A stretch of 20,883 bases of DNA from Candidatus Parcubacteria bacterium (GTDB taxonomy: Bacteria; Patescibacteriota; Minisyncoccia; Minisyncoccales; Minisyncoccaceae), in assembly GCA_017992335.1 (NCBI GenBank), contig JAGOOU010000007.1, positions 1 to 20,883 of the forward strand. Reading direction: 5' to 3'. This document shows, in pieces, positions 1-7,256 of the stretch. How positions within the stretch are numbered: position 1 is the stretch's first letter; every line of letters begins with the position of its first letter. The notes beneath the pieces were generated by a model. The model saw nothing but the letters and a program-made list of their open reading frames with translations, ran no database searches and was not told the DNA's origin. A program made the translations under genes and the position numbers.

Positions 1-369
1 TCAATGGCTTCTATGGTTTCAGGAAAAGCAGCAGGGTTTTCATTATTTAATCTTCAAGAAAGAGGTGATTTGTATATAGGGCACGGAACAGAAGTTTATG
101 AAGGAATGGTAATTGGGAGTGTCTCTAAAGGAAATGATCTAACTGTTAATCCAACTAAAGGAAAAGAATTATCTAACATGAGAGCATCGGGATCTGATGA
201 GGCAATTAAATTAATTCCTCCAATAGACATAACCCTAGAGAGAGGTTTAAGTATTATGAATGAGGATGAATATTTGGAAATAACACCAAATAGTACTAGG
301 TTAAGAAAACAATTGTTAAGCGAGATAGAAAGAATTAGAGATAAAAGGAAGCAAAATAAATTATCCTAA
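1..369 (+). CDS. typA: GTP-binding translation factor TypA/BipA, C-terminal part (5' truncated)
   Basis: This is the last ~122 codons of TypA/BipA, a ribosome-associated translational GTPase of the EF-G/LepA superfamily linked to ribosome assembly and to stress and cold growth. The frame is open from base 1, so the gene starts upstream of the window. The visible part matches the TypA-specific C-terminal domain: GKAAGFSLFNLQERG, IGHGTEVYEGMVIG, NDLTVNPTKGKELSNMRASG and a final ITPNSTRLRKQLL block, then a short basic tail. These motifs separate it from EF-G and LepA. The GTPase domain is outside the window and cannot be assessed. It ends in TAA and overlaps the convergent membrane-protein gene by 9 bases. 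Its likely terminator lies further downstream, inside that neighbour. Confidence 0.95.
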   Translation, partial: SMASMVSGKAAGFSLFNLQERGDLYIGHGTEVYEGMVIGSVSKGNDLTVNPTKGKELSNMRASGSDEAIKLIPPIDITLERGLSIMNEDEYLEITPNSTRLRKQLLSEIERIRDKRKQNKLS

Positions 370-987
370 AGCAATAAATTTATAGATGCAGAAAAAGTGA
401 GAGAACGTCCCTCCTAAAATGAAAAAGTGAAACAATTCATGAAAACCGAAATACTTAGAAATGTTCGGTTTTTTTATTATATAAATAATGGCGCCCATTA
501 AATAAAGAGATCCTCCTATTATCAGCCAAGTAACTATTTGATGATATTCTTTCATTGGATAAATCAAGGTTAGTCCAACTAGTCCCATGAAGATATAAAA
601 GCTGGTTAAAAGCCATCTTGGTAATTTCCATACTGATTTAATAAAACTAATTGAAATTCCAGCAATTGCTAAAACGCAAACAGATATAAAAACAGATATT
701 CCCCAAATTCCTTTAACCACAACAAGACAAAAAGGTGCGAACGTTCCAGCGATTAATAAGTAAATTGAAGCATGATCTAGTTTTCTTAATAATCCTACTT
801 CTTCATCTGGTTTTTTAAATAAATGATAAACAGCACTTGCTGTGTAGAGTAGTAAAGCAGTTAGTCCGAAAATTAAGAAAGAAACAGTTTCCGTTATACT
901 TTTGGAATTAATTAAAAGAAACACTATTCCTACAATAGATAGTAATGCTCCAATTAAGTGTGAGAACCCGCTAATTTTTTCTTTCAT
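361..987 (-). CDS. Hemolysin III / PAQR family integral membrane protein
   Basis: A 208-residue polytopic membrane protein of the HlyIII/YqfA branch of the PAQR superfamily (relatives of adiponectin receptors), with about seven hydrophobic segments. The family signature residues are present: S51 and H55 in SAVYH, D71 in LDHASIYLLIAGTFAP, and H183, H187 and H197 in the last segments (GFHELFHFF...GGTFSHFF). In PAQR structures one histidine of the early motif and the HxxxH pair bind zinc, and the aspartate belongs to a hydrolase-like centre. Length is typical for bacterial members. The family name comes from a Bacillus cereus protein; cytolytic activity should not be assumed, and roles in lipid metabolism or envelope homeostasis are as likely. 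The start follows a TATATT box only 7 nt upstream. The 3' coding part contains the typA terminator on the opposite strand. Confidence 0.9.
   Translation of the reverse strand: MKEKISGFSHLIGALLSIVGIVFLLINSKSITETVSFLIFGLTALLLYTASAVYHLFKKPDEEVGLLRKLDHASIYLLIAGTFAPFCLVVVKGIWGISVFISVCVLAIAGISISFIKSVWKLPRWLLTSFYIFMGLVGLTLIYPMKEYHQIVTWLIIGGSLYLMGAIIYIIKKPNISKYFGFHELFHFFILGGTFSHFFCIYKFIALG
442..475 (+). terminator. Intrinsic terminator of typA, inside the opposite-strand HlyIII gene
   Basis: A perfect 9-bp stem (442-450 AAAACCGAA with 464-472 TTCGGTTTT) has a 13-nt loop and ends in a run of seven T (469-475) on the plus strand. It lies 72 nt past the typA stop. It is entirely within the reading frame of the convergent membrane-protein gene, around the codons for KKPNISKYFGFH. 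On the minus strand the hairpin is followed only by TTTTC, so it should act mainly on plus-strand transcripts. Confidence 0.8.
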
Positions 988-994
988 TGTTTTT

Positions 995-1023
995 AATATA
1001 TGCTTTATTTGAAAATAAGTAAA
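995..1023 (-). promoter_or_regulatory. Candidate promoter of the HlyIII gene
   Basis: On the minus strand TTTACT (1018-1023) is followed after 17 nt by TATATT (995-1000). The -10 ends 7 nt before the ATG at 987, so the expected transcription start is at or next to the start codon (leaderless). The -35 is only a partial match. Confidence 0.4.
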
Positions 1024-1056
1024 GCTTTAGCAGGCTTTAAAGTGAACAATAAGCCA

Positions 1057-1085
1057 TTGACTTTTGGTTTCATATAAGCTATTAT
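1057..1085 (+). promoter_or_regulatory. Sigma70-type promoter of the RRM gene
   Basis: TTGACT (1057-1062), a 17-nt spacer and TATTAT (1080-1085) each differ from consensus by one base. The expected start near 1092 gives a leader of about 105 nt before the ATG at 1197. That is far longer than any other leader predicted in this window. Confidence 0.65.
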
Positions 1086-1121
1086 TTTATCATAAGCAAG
1101 TAAAGAGTTTCTGTTCGGTTT

Positions 1122-1189
1122 ACACAAATATATAAAAGTGTAGGTCAGAGGAAATATTGGTCGACTTGCAGAATAATATATATTTGTGT
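1122..1189 (+). promoter_or_regulatory. Structured 5' leader of the RRM gene (possible RNA thermosensor or autoregulatory element)
   Basis: A perfect 13-bp inverted repeat (1122-1134 ACACAAATATATA with 1177-1189 TATATATTTGTGT) closes 7 nt before the start codon. Inside it, 1139-1146 TGTAGGTC can pair with 1163-1170 GACTTGCA over 8 bp including two G-U pairs, leaving a 16-nt purine-rich apical loop that begins AGAGGA. A competing 5-bp hairpin (1121-1125 TACAC with 1138-1142 GTGTA) uses bases of both stems and would exclude them. The AU-rich outer stem next to the ATG would melt easily on warming. A role in temperature- or protein-responsive control is inference; an AT-rich operator palindrome acting as DNA is the alternative. 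Confidence 0.5.
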
Positions 1190-1196
1190 TTATTAT

Positions 1197-1487
1197 ATGG
1201 CAAAGAAATTATATGTAGGAGGTATTTCTTATAATACTTCTGAAGACGCTTTGAAAGATTATTTCTCTCAAGCAGGAACAGTAGAATCAGCAACCATTAT
1301 CACAGATAAAATTTCTGGAAGATCAAAAGGATTTGGTTTTGTAGAAATGGCTAGTGATGAAGAAGCTGAAAAAGCAATTGAAATGTTCAATGCTAAAGAT
1401 TTTGAAGGAAGAAATCTAACTGTTAATGAAGCAAGGCCAAAGGAAGATCGCCCAAAGCCTAGCTTTAACAGAGACAAAAGCTGGTAA
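1197..1487 (+). CDS. Small single-RRM RNA-binding protein
   Basis: A 96-residue protein made almost entirely of one RNA recognition motif. RNP2 is LYVGGI (5-10) and RNP1 is KGFGFVEM (44-51), with aromatic RNA-stacking residues Y6, F46 and F48. A short basic/proline tail (PKEDRPKPSFNRDKSW) replaces the glycine-rich tail of many bacterial and plant homologues. It resembles the cyanobacterial Rbp proteins, several of which are cold-induced and regulate through their 5' leaders. Target RNAs cannot be read from sequence. The ATG is supported by the canonical MAKKLYVGG start; there is no upstream Shine-Dalgarno. The gene is monocistronic, with its own promoter, a structured leader and a strong terminator. 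Confidence 0.93.
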   Translation: MAKKLYVGGISYNTSEDALKDYFSQAGTVESATIITDKISGRSKGFGFVEMASDEEAEKAIEMFNAKDFEGRNLTVNEARPKEDRPKPSFNRDKSW

Positions 1488-1496
1488 AACATTAAA

Positions 1497-1524
1497 GCCG
1501 CATCAGTAAAATGGTGCGGTTTTT
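1497..1524 (+). terminator. Intrinsic terminator of the RRM gene
   Basis: The stem 1497-1504 GCCGCATC pairs with 1513-1520 GGTGCGGT (8 bp, G-U at two positions) around an 8-nt loop, followed by TTTTT (1520-1524). It begins 10 nt after the stop codon, and the uvrB -35 box starts 4 nt beyond it. Confidence 0.85.
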
Positions 1525-1527
1525 GTA

Positions 1528-1555
1528 TTGCCAAAATCTGTTAAAATGGTATGAT
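1528..1555 (+). promoter_or_regulatory. Extended -10 promoter of the uvrBAC operon
   Basis: TTGCCA (1528-1533), a 16-nt spacer and TATGAT (1550-1555) preceded by TGG (an extended -10, TGnTATGAT). Transcription should start near 1562, about 7 nt before the ATG at 1569. The -10 overlaps the alternative ATG at 1551, which excludes that codon from the predicted mRNA and decides the uvrB start. No LexA-like box is evident. Confidence 0.65.
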
Positions 1556-1568
1556 TAAATTTACCATT

Positions 1569-3569
1569 ATGTTTAAGATAGAAGCTAAAATAAAACCGCA
1601 AGGAGATCAACCTAAAGCTATTGATGAGCTATTCTTTGGGCTTAATAAGCAATATCCAAAACAAACCTTACTTGGTGTAACAGGATCAGGAAAAACATTT
1701 ACTATTGCTAATGTAATTGAGAAATTTCAAAAACCAACACTTGTCATATCTCATAACAAAACACTGGCTGCTCAGTTGTGCAATGAATTTAGAGAATTCT
1801 TTCCCAATAATGCTGTAGAATATTTTGTTAGCTATTATGATTATTATCAGCCAGAATCATATCTTGTTTCAACTGATACATATATTGAAAAAGAAGCTCA
1901 AATTAATGAAGAAATTGAAAGATTAAGGCATGCTTGCACTCAAGCTCTTCTAACCAGAAAAGATGTAATCATTGTTGCTTCTGTTTCTTGCATATATGGA
2001 CTAGGTTCTCCAAAAGAGTATGCTAGTGTTATTTTAAATCTTAAAAGAGGAGAAAAAATTAAAAGAATAGATCTAACAAGAAAATTAATTGATATGCAGT
2101 TTGAAAGAACCACCGCTGATTTAGTTTTAGGAACATTCCGTTTAAGAGGTCAAACATTAGAAATAATGCCAGTCAATGAAAAAGCAATTTACAGGGTTTC
2201 TATTTCAGATAAAATTGATTTAATCGAAAAGCAAGATTATTTGAAAAAAAATATTATCAAAGAAGTAGATGAAATAAATTTATTTCCTGCTAAACATTAT
2301 GTTATTTCCGAAGTCAATAAACAGCAAGCAATGAAGAATATTAGAAAAGAACTAGAAGAAAGGTTGAAGTTTTTTAAAAAAGAAAACAAGGTACTCGAAT
2401 ACGAAAGATTAAAAAGAAGAACTAATTATGATTTAGAGATGATAGAAAATATTGGTTATTGCCAAGGAATCGAAAATTATTCTAGACATTTTGATGGCAG
2501 AAATGTTGGAGAGCCACCATATACATTGTTAGATTACTTCAAAGAAGTAACCGATGATTTTTTAACAGTTATTGATGAATCTCATGTTTCTCTTCCTCAA
2601 ATTAGGGCAATGTATTCTGGTGACAAAGCAAGAAAAACTTCTTTAATTGACCATGGCTTTAGACTACCTAGCGCATATGATAATAGACCACTTAAATACG
2701 AAGAATTTACTAATTTAACAAAAAGGGTTATCTATACTTCAGCAACGCCAGGATTAGAAGAACTGAAAGAAAGCAATCAAATAGTTGAACAAATTGTAAG
2801 ACCAACTGGACTTGTTGATCCAGAAGTAATTATTGAACCTATTACTAACAATCAAATAGATAATTTGTTTGAGAGAATAAAAGAACAAATAGATAAAAAA
2901 GAAAGAACTCTAGTCACCACTTTAACTAAAAGAATGGCCGAAGACTTGTCAGATTATTTAGAGAAAAAAAACATTAAAGTAAAATATCTTCACAGTGATA
3001 TTAAAACATTGGAAAGAATTGAAACAATAACAGAACTAAGAAAAGGATTAATTGATGTAATTGTTGGAGTAAACCTTTTAAGGGAAGGATTAGATATCCC
3101 AGAGGTTTCACTCGTTGCTATATTAGATGCTGATAAAGAAGGATTTTTAAGAAATGAAACAAGTTTAATCCAAACAATTGGTAGGGCAGCTAGAAATGTT
3201 AATGGAAGGGTTGTGCTTTATGCTGATGAAATTACAGGTTCGATTTCAAAAGCAGTTAGAGAAACAAAGAGAAGAAGAGAAATTCAAATTGAGTATAATA
3301 AGAAGAACAATATTACTCCAAAGACAATCGAGAAAAATATTAAAAACATATTAGAAGAATTTGGATTAAAAACAAAAGGAACAAAAGGACACTTAAAAGA
3401 AATTTTAGAAATGGATCTCAAAGGAGACAATAGACCAATTAAAGAAATAATTAAAGACAAGAAAGAAAAGATGAGAAAAGCAGCTGATAATTTAGAGTTT
3501 GAATTAGCTTTAATATTAAGAGATGAAATTAAACAATTAGAAAAACATGCAAGAAAAAATAGTAATTAA
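1569..3569 (+). CDS. uvrB: UvrABC excinuclease subunit B (damage-verifying helicase-like ATPase)
   Basis: UvrB receives damaged DNA from UvrA, verifies the lesion with its beta-hairpin and positions UvrC for incision. All hallmarks are present in 666 residues, the normal family length: Walker A GVTGSGKT (36-43); the tyrosine-rich hairpin region (YYDYYQPESYLVSTDTYIEK, about 90-110); Walker B DESH at 336-339; VIYTSATPG; and motif VI QTIGRAARN. A C-terminal UVR motif (about 620-657) is the contact for UvrC. An ATG at 1551 would add six residues, but MFKIEAKIKPQGDQPKAI is the family start and 1551 lies within the predicted -10 box. First gene of the repair operon; its last 23 bases overlap uvrA in another frame. 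Confidence 0.97.
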   Translation: MFKIEAKIKPQGDQPKAIDELFFGLNKQYPKQTLLGVTGSGKTFTIANVIEKFQKPTLVISHNKTLAAQLCNEFREFFPNNAVEYFVSYYDYYQPESYLVSTDTYIEKEAQINEEIERLRHACTQALLTRKDVIIVASVSCIYGLGSPKEYASVILNLKRGEKIKRIDLTRKLIDMQFERTTADLVLGTFRLRGQTLEIMPVNEKAIYRVSISDKIDLIEKQDYLKKNIIKEVDEINLFPAKHYVISEVNKQQAMKNIRKELEERLKFFKKENKVLEYERLKRRTNYDLEMIENIGYCQGIENYSRHFDGRNVGEPPYTLLDYFKEVTDDFLTVIDESHVSLPQIRAMYSGDKARKTSLIDHGFRLPSAYDNRPLKYEEFTNLTKRVIYTSATPGLEELKESNQIVEQIVRPTGLVDPEVIIEPITNNQIDNLFERIKEQIDKKERTLVTTLTKRMAEDLSDYLEKKNIKVKYLHSDIKTLERIETITELRKGLIDVIVGVNLLREGLDIPEVSLVAILDADKEGFLRNETSLIQTIGRAARNVNGRVVLYADEITGSISKAVRETKRRREIQIEYNKKNNITPKTIEKNIKNILEEFGLKTKGTKGHLKEILEMDLKGDNRPIKEIIKDKKEKMRKAADNLEFELALILRDEIKQLEKHARKNSN

Positions 3570-6084
3570 AGGGGCAAGGGAACATAATTTAAAAAATGTT
3601 TCTTTGGAGATTCCTCGCAACAAAATGATTGTATTTACTGGTGTTTCTGGATCGGGAAAATCTAGTCTAGCTTTTGATACAATTTTTGCTGAAGGGCAAA
3701 GAAGATATATTGAATCTTTATCTTCTTATGCTAGACAGTTTTTAGGAGGAATGCAAAAGCCGGATGTTGATGAAATTGAAGGGTTATCTCCTGCAATCTC
3801 AATTAGTCAAAAAGCTCATAATTCTAATCCTCGTTCAATTGTTGCTACAATAACAGAAATTTATGATTATTTAAGGGTTCTTTATGCTAGAATAGGAAAA
3901 CCTTATTGTCCTCAATGCGGAATTAAAATTGAAAAAATGACTGTTGATGAGATTAATAAAAAAATCAAGGAAACATTAAAAGAGGAGGGAGAATTAATAA
4001 TATTATCTCCTGTGGTAAGAGGAAGAAAAGGAGAATATTTTCAAATGCTTCAAGATATTTATGAGTCAGGCTTTAGAGAGGTTAGAATTGATGGTAGAAT
4101 AAGAAGTCTTAAAGAAAGAATACCTTTAGAGAAAAATAAGGCTCACACTATCGAAGTAATAATTGATAAAATATATTTTTCTAAAGCAGATAAAGATTTT
4201 GAATTTAGATTAAACGAAGCAATTGAAACAGCTATTGATATGTCTAATAGTTTATGTGTTGCAGTTTTTCCTAATAAGGAAGAAAAAATGTTTAGTACAG
4301 AATATTCTTGTCCTCAGTGTGGATTTTCTTTTCCAGAAATAGAGCCGAGATTGTTTAGTTTTAACAGTCCTTACGGTTATTGTTCTTATTGTAGCGGATT
4401 AGGGACAGAAAGTATTTTTAGCAATGATCCTTGTCCAGCTTGTAATGGAAAGAGGCTAAATGAAAATGCCTTAAGTGTTAAAATAGATAATAAAAATATT
4501 TGGGACATAACAAATCTTACTGTTAAAAAGGGATTAGAATTTTTTGAAAAAATAGACGATTCTTTGAATCTTAAAGATAAAGAAATAGCTCAGGTTGTTA
4601 TTAATGAAATTAGAAATAGATTGAAGTTTTTAATGGATGTTGGATTACATTATATTGAATTAAACAGAAAAGCAGCAACACTGTCTGGAGGAGAATCCCA
4701 AAGAATAAGACTAGCTTCGCAGATCGGAACAAAACTAGTTGGTGCTTTGTATGTGTTAGATGAGCCAACCATAGGGCTTCACCAAAGAGATAACCAGATG
4801 CTTGTTTCTACATTAAGAAATTTATGCGATATAGGCAATACGATTATTGTAGTGGAACATGATGAAGAAACCATTCTAACTAGTGATTGGATTGTTGATT
4901 TCGGTCCTCAAGCAGGAAAAAACGGAGGGGAGATTATCTATTCTGGACCTGTTAGCCACATGCTTTTAAAAGACAAAAAACAAACATTCTTTAAAGAAAT
5001 GGGTGATCCTAAAAAATCTTTAACTGGAAAATATTTAAGAAGAGAGGAAAAAATAGAAATGCCTAGCGCAAGAAGGGGAATCAAAGATAGTATGCCTATG
5101 TTAAAAATCAGAGGAGCTAGTGAACATAATTTGAAAAGCATTAATTTAGACATTCCTTTAAGCAGGTTTGTTTGTTTGACTGGTGTTTCTGGATCTGGGA
5201 AATCAACGCTACTTAATGATGTAATTTATAAATATGTAACTGGAAAATTAAATCATTTTAAAAGAGATATTAAAGTAAAAGAAATTAAAAATGTTGAATA
5301 TATTAATAAGGTTATAAGAATTGATCAATCTCCAATCGGAAAAACTCCTAGATCTAATCCAGCAACCTATACTAAGGTTTTTGATGAAATTAGAGATTTG
5401 TTTTCTAAAACTCCAGAAGCAAGGATGAGGGGGTATGATCCAGGTAGATTTAGCTTTAACAAAAAACCAGGAGGTAGATGTGAAAATTGCGAAGGAAAAG
5501 GAACAATAGAGATTGAAATGCATTTTTTGCCTAATGTTGAAATTGTTTGTGATATTTGTAAGGGCAAGAGGTTTAATAAAGAAACGCTATCTATTCACTA
5601 TAAAGGAAAAAATATCTCAGATATTTTAGAAATGACCATTGAAGAAAGCGCATTATTTTTTAAAGATATTCCTTTGATATATGATAAATTAAAAGTATTA
5701 AATAGTATAGGATTAGGATATTTAACTTTAGGCCAATCAGCAACAACTCTTTCTGGCGGAGAATCTCAAAGAATAAAATTGAGCAAAGAATTGTCAAAAC
5801 ATGGAACAACTAAAACTTTATACCTTCTAGATGAGCCAACAACAGGATTGCATTATGATGACATTAAAAAACTAATTGTTTTGCTTGAAAAGTTAGTTTC
5901 TCAAGGAAATACTGTTTTAGTAATTGAACATAATTTGGATTTTATAAAATGTGCTGATTGGATTATTGATTTAGGACCAGAAGGAGGAGATGCTGGTGGT
6001 AAGGTGGTTGCTGTCGGGACCCCAGAAGAAGTTTCAAAAATGGACACTTGGACGGGCAAGTTTTTAAGAAAATCATTAAAATGA
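3547..6084 (+). CDS. uvrA: UvrABC excinuclease subunit A, form lacking the insertion domain
   Basis: UvrA is the dimeric ABC-type ATPase that finds DNA lesions and loads UvrB. Domain order: Walker A GVSGSGKSS (32-40); CPQCG at 121-124 leading into the UvrB-binding domain (about 125-245); zinc finger C255/C258-C279/C282; CPAC at 296-299; ABC signature LSGGESQRIRLA from 379 with Walker B LYVLDEPTIGLH; second Walker A 546-554; second zinc finger C645/C648-C668/C671; second signature LSGGESQRIKL from 735 with LYLLDEPTTGLH. The protein has 845 residues against about 940 usually. The difference is explained by a missing block of roughly 100 residues: G284-L285-G286 is followed almost at once by P295-C296, where typical UvrA carries the insertion domain. 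It starts inside uvrB (23-nt overlap), without a ribosome-binding site, which suggests translational coupling. Confidence 0.96.
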   Translation: MQEKIVIKGAREHNLKNVSLEIPRNKMIVFTGVSGSGKSSLAFDTIFAEGQRRYIESLSSYARQFLGGMQKPDVDEIEGLSPAISISQKAHNSNPRSIVATITEIYDYLRVLYARIGKPYCPQCGIKIEKMTVDEINKKIKETLKEEGELIILSPVVRGRKGEYFQMLQDIYESGFREVRIDGRIRSLKERIPLEKNKAHTIEVIIDKIYFSKADKDFEFRLNEAIETAIDMSNSLCVAVFPNKEEKMFSTEYSCPQCGFSFPEIEPRLFSFNSPYGYCSYCSGLGTESIFSNDPCPACNGKRLNENALSVKIDNKNIWDITNLTVKKGLEFFEKIDDSLNLKDKEIAQVVINEIRNRLKFLMDVGLHYIELNRKAATLSGGESQRIRLASQIGTKLVGALYVLDEPTIGLHQRDNQMLVSTLRNLCDIGNTIIVVEHDEETILTSDWIVDFGPQAGKNGGEIIYSGPVSHMLLKDKKQTFFKEMGDPKKSLTGKYLRREEKIEMPSARRGIKDSMPMLKIRGASEHNLKSINLDIPLSRFVCLTGVSGSGKSTLLNDVIYKYVTGKLNHFKRDIKVKEIKNVEYINKVIRIDQSPIGKTPRSNPATYTKVFDEIRDLFSKTPEARMRGYDPGRFSFNKKPGGRCENCEGKGTIEIEMHFLPNVEIVCDICKGKRFNKETLSIHYKGKNISDILEMTIEESALFFKDIPLIYDKLKVLNSIGLGYLTLGQSATTLSGGESQRIKLSKELSKHGTTKTLYLLDEPTTGLHYDDIKKLIVLLEKLVSQGNTVLVIEHNLDFIKCADWIIDLGPEGGDAGGKVVAVGTPEEVSKMDTWTGKFLRKSLK

Positions 6085-7256
6085 TTAATAAAGAAAAAAT
6101 TAAAAACATACCTGATAGCCCAGGAATATACCTTTTTTACAAAGGGAAAAATCTTATTTATGTTGGTAAAGCAACTTCTTTAAAATCAAGAGTTAGAAGT
6201 TATTTAAATCCAAAAACCTTTAGGCCGATTGAAACATTAATTCATGAAGTTAATCGAGTTAAAATAAAGGAGACAGACTCTGTTTTAGAAGCAATAATTT
6301 TAGAAGCAGAATATATCAAGAAATTTAAGCCAAAGTATAATGCAATTGGCAAAGACGATAAAAGCTGGATATATTTAGTTGTAACCAAAGAAGATTTTCC
6401 TAAATTAATAGGAGTAAGAGGAAGAAACCTCGAAAACAATTATCTGTATACTTTTGGTCCTTTTGCTCAAATCAAAACATCAGAGATTTTAAAATTACTC
6501 CACTCTTTATTTAAGGTCTCAAGATGTAACCCTAACTCTAAAAGACACTGTTTTGATTATCAATTAGGTAATTGTTTGGGTGTTTGTATAAACGAAATTA
6601 GCTCAAAAGATTACAAGAAAAAAGTAATCAAGCCTCTAGCTCTATTTTTAAAAGGACAGAAAAAGAAATTGATTAAAGAATTAAAAAAAGAAATGGAAGA
6701 AGCTTCTTTAAAGGAAAAATTTGAAGAAGCAAAAAGATTAAGAAATCAAATATTTTCTTTAGAAAAGATAAGAGATTTTTCTTTACTAGATAAAAGCTTT
6801 CTAGAGGAAAAATTTGAAGATAATAGTTATTTTAAAAGAATTGAAGGTTATGATATTTCTAATTTAGGAAAAACAAATAAGGTAGGGAGCATGGTTGTTT
6901 TTGTTGATGGGATTCCCTCAAAGAAAGATTACAAGAAATTTAAAATTAAAACAGTTGAAGGGCAAAGTGATGTAGATTGTTTGAGAGAAATTATGGAAAG
7001 AAGAATAAAGCATAAAGAATGGCCCTTGCCTCAGTTAATTTTAGTTGATGGCGGAAAGCCTCAAGTCAATACAATTAAAAAAGTATTAAAAGAAAATAAA
7101 ATAAATATTGAGATTGTCGGAATTGCTAAGGGAAAACAAAGAAAAAAGAATGAATTTATTAATTGGAAAAAAGGAAACGAAGACTTGTTGATTAAGGTAA
7201 GAGACGAAGCACACAGGTTCGCAATAAAATACCAGAGAAATTTAAGAAAATTATAA
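6081..7256 (+). CDS. uvrC: UvrABC excinuclease subunit C, compact form without C-terminal HhH
   Basis: UvrC cuts on both sides of the lesion. The GIY-YIG nuclease domain is intact (Y17, Y27, R37, E75 by alignment to the family pattern). Next come four cysteines C149, C157, C165 and C169, matching the spacing type that binds an iron-sulfur cluster in Escherichia coli UvrC, and a UVR/coiled segment (about 205-232) that pairs with UvrB. The RNase-H-like nuclease follows with D258 (YDISN), D323 (LVDGG) and H379 (EAHRFA). Length is only 391 against about 560-610. About 100 residues between the UVR motif and the second nuclease are missing, and the protein ends right after the HRFAIKY motif where the tandem helix-hairpin-helix normally begins. 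No HhH coding follows in any plus frame, so this is not a frameshift. The start ATGA overlaps the uvrA stop; an upstream ATG at 6048 is out of keeping with the family start. Confidence 0.93.
   Translation: MINKEKIKNIPDSPGIYLFYKGKNLIYVGKATSLKSRVRSYLNPKTFRPIETLIHEVNRVKIKETDSVLEAIILEAEYIKKFKPKYNAIGKDDKSWIYLVVTKEDFPKLIGVRGRNLENNYLYTFGPFAQIKTSEILKLLHSLFKVSRCNPNSKRHCFDYQLGNCLGVCINEISSKDYKKKVIKPLALFLKGQKKKLIKELKKEMEEASLKEKFEEAKRLRNQIFSLEKIRDFSLLDKSFLEEKFEDNSYFKRIEGYDISNLGKTNKVGSMVVFVDGIPSKKDYKKFKIKTVEGQSDVDCLREIMERRIKHKEWPLPQLILVDGGKPQVNTIKKVLKENKINIEIVGIAKGKQRKKNEFINWKKGNEDLLIKVRDEAHRFAIKYQRNLRKL

Noticed and set aside
92..130. Short direct-repeat-like AT-rich runs here and elsewhere as a CRISPR or satellite signal
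   Set aside because: No regularly spaced repeat units were seen; the resemblance reflects base composition and codon bias.
1217..1223. Perfect AGGAGGT sequence inside the RRM gene
   Set aside because: It encodes the V-G-G of the RNP2 motif and no start codon follows at a suitable distance, so it is not a ribosome-binding site for an internal gene.
1157..1275. Possible TTG-initiated upstream reading frame in the RRM leader
   Set aside because: The AGAGGA is only 4 nt from the TTG, and the frame overlaps the RRM start without protein-like character.
1268..1534. 88-residue minus-strand frame across the RRM gene and its terminator
   Set aside because: It is the shadow of the RRM coding sequence, crosses a strong terminator, and shows no protein-like motifs.
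1551..1568. Upstream in-frame ATG adding six residues to UvrB
   Set aside because: It overlaps the predicted TATGAT -10 box, and UvrB proteins typically begin at the MFK motif encoded from 1569.
6048..6080. Upstream in-frame ATG adding eleven residues to UvrC
   Set aside because: It lies deep inside uvrA. The ATG at 6081 gives the family start (MINKEKIKNIPDSPG) and an ATGA overlap with the uvrA stop.
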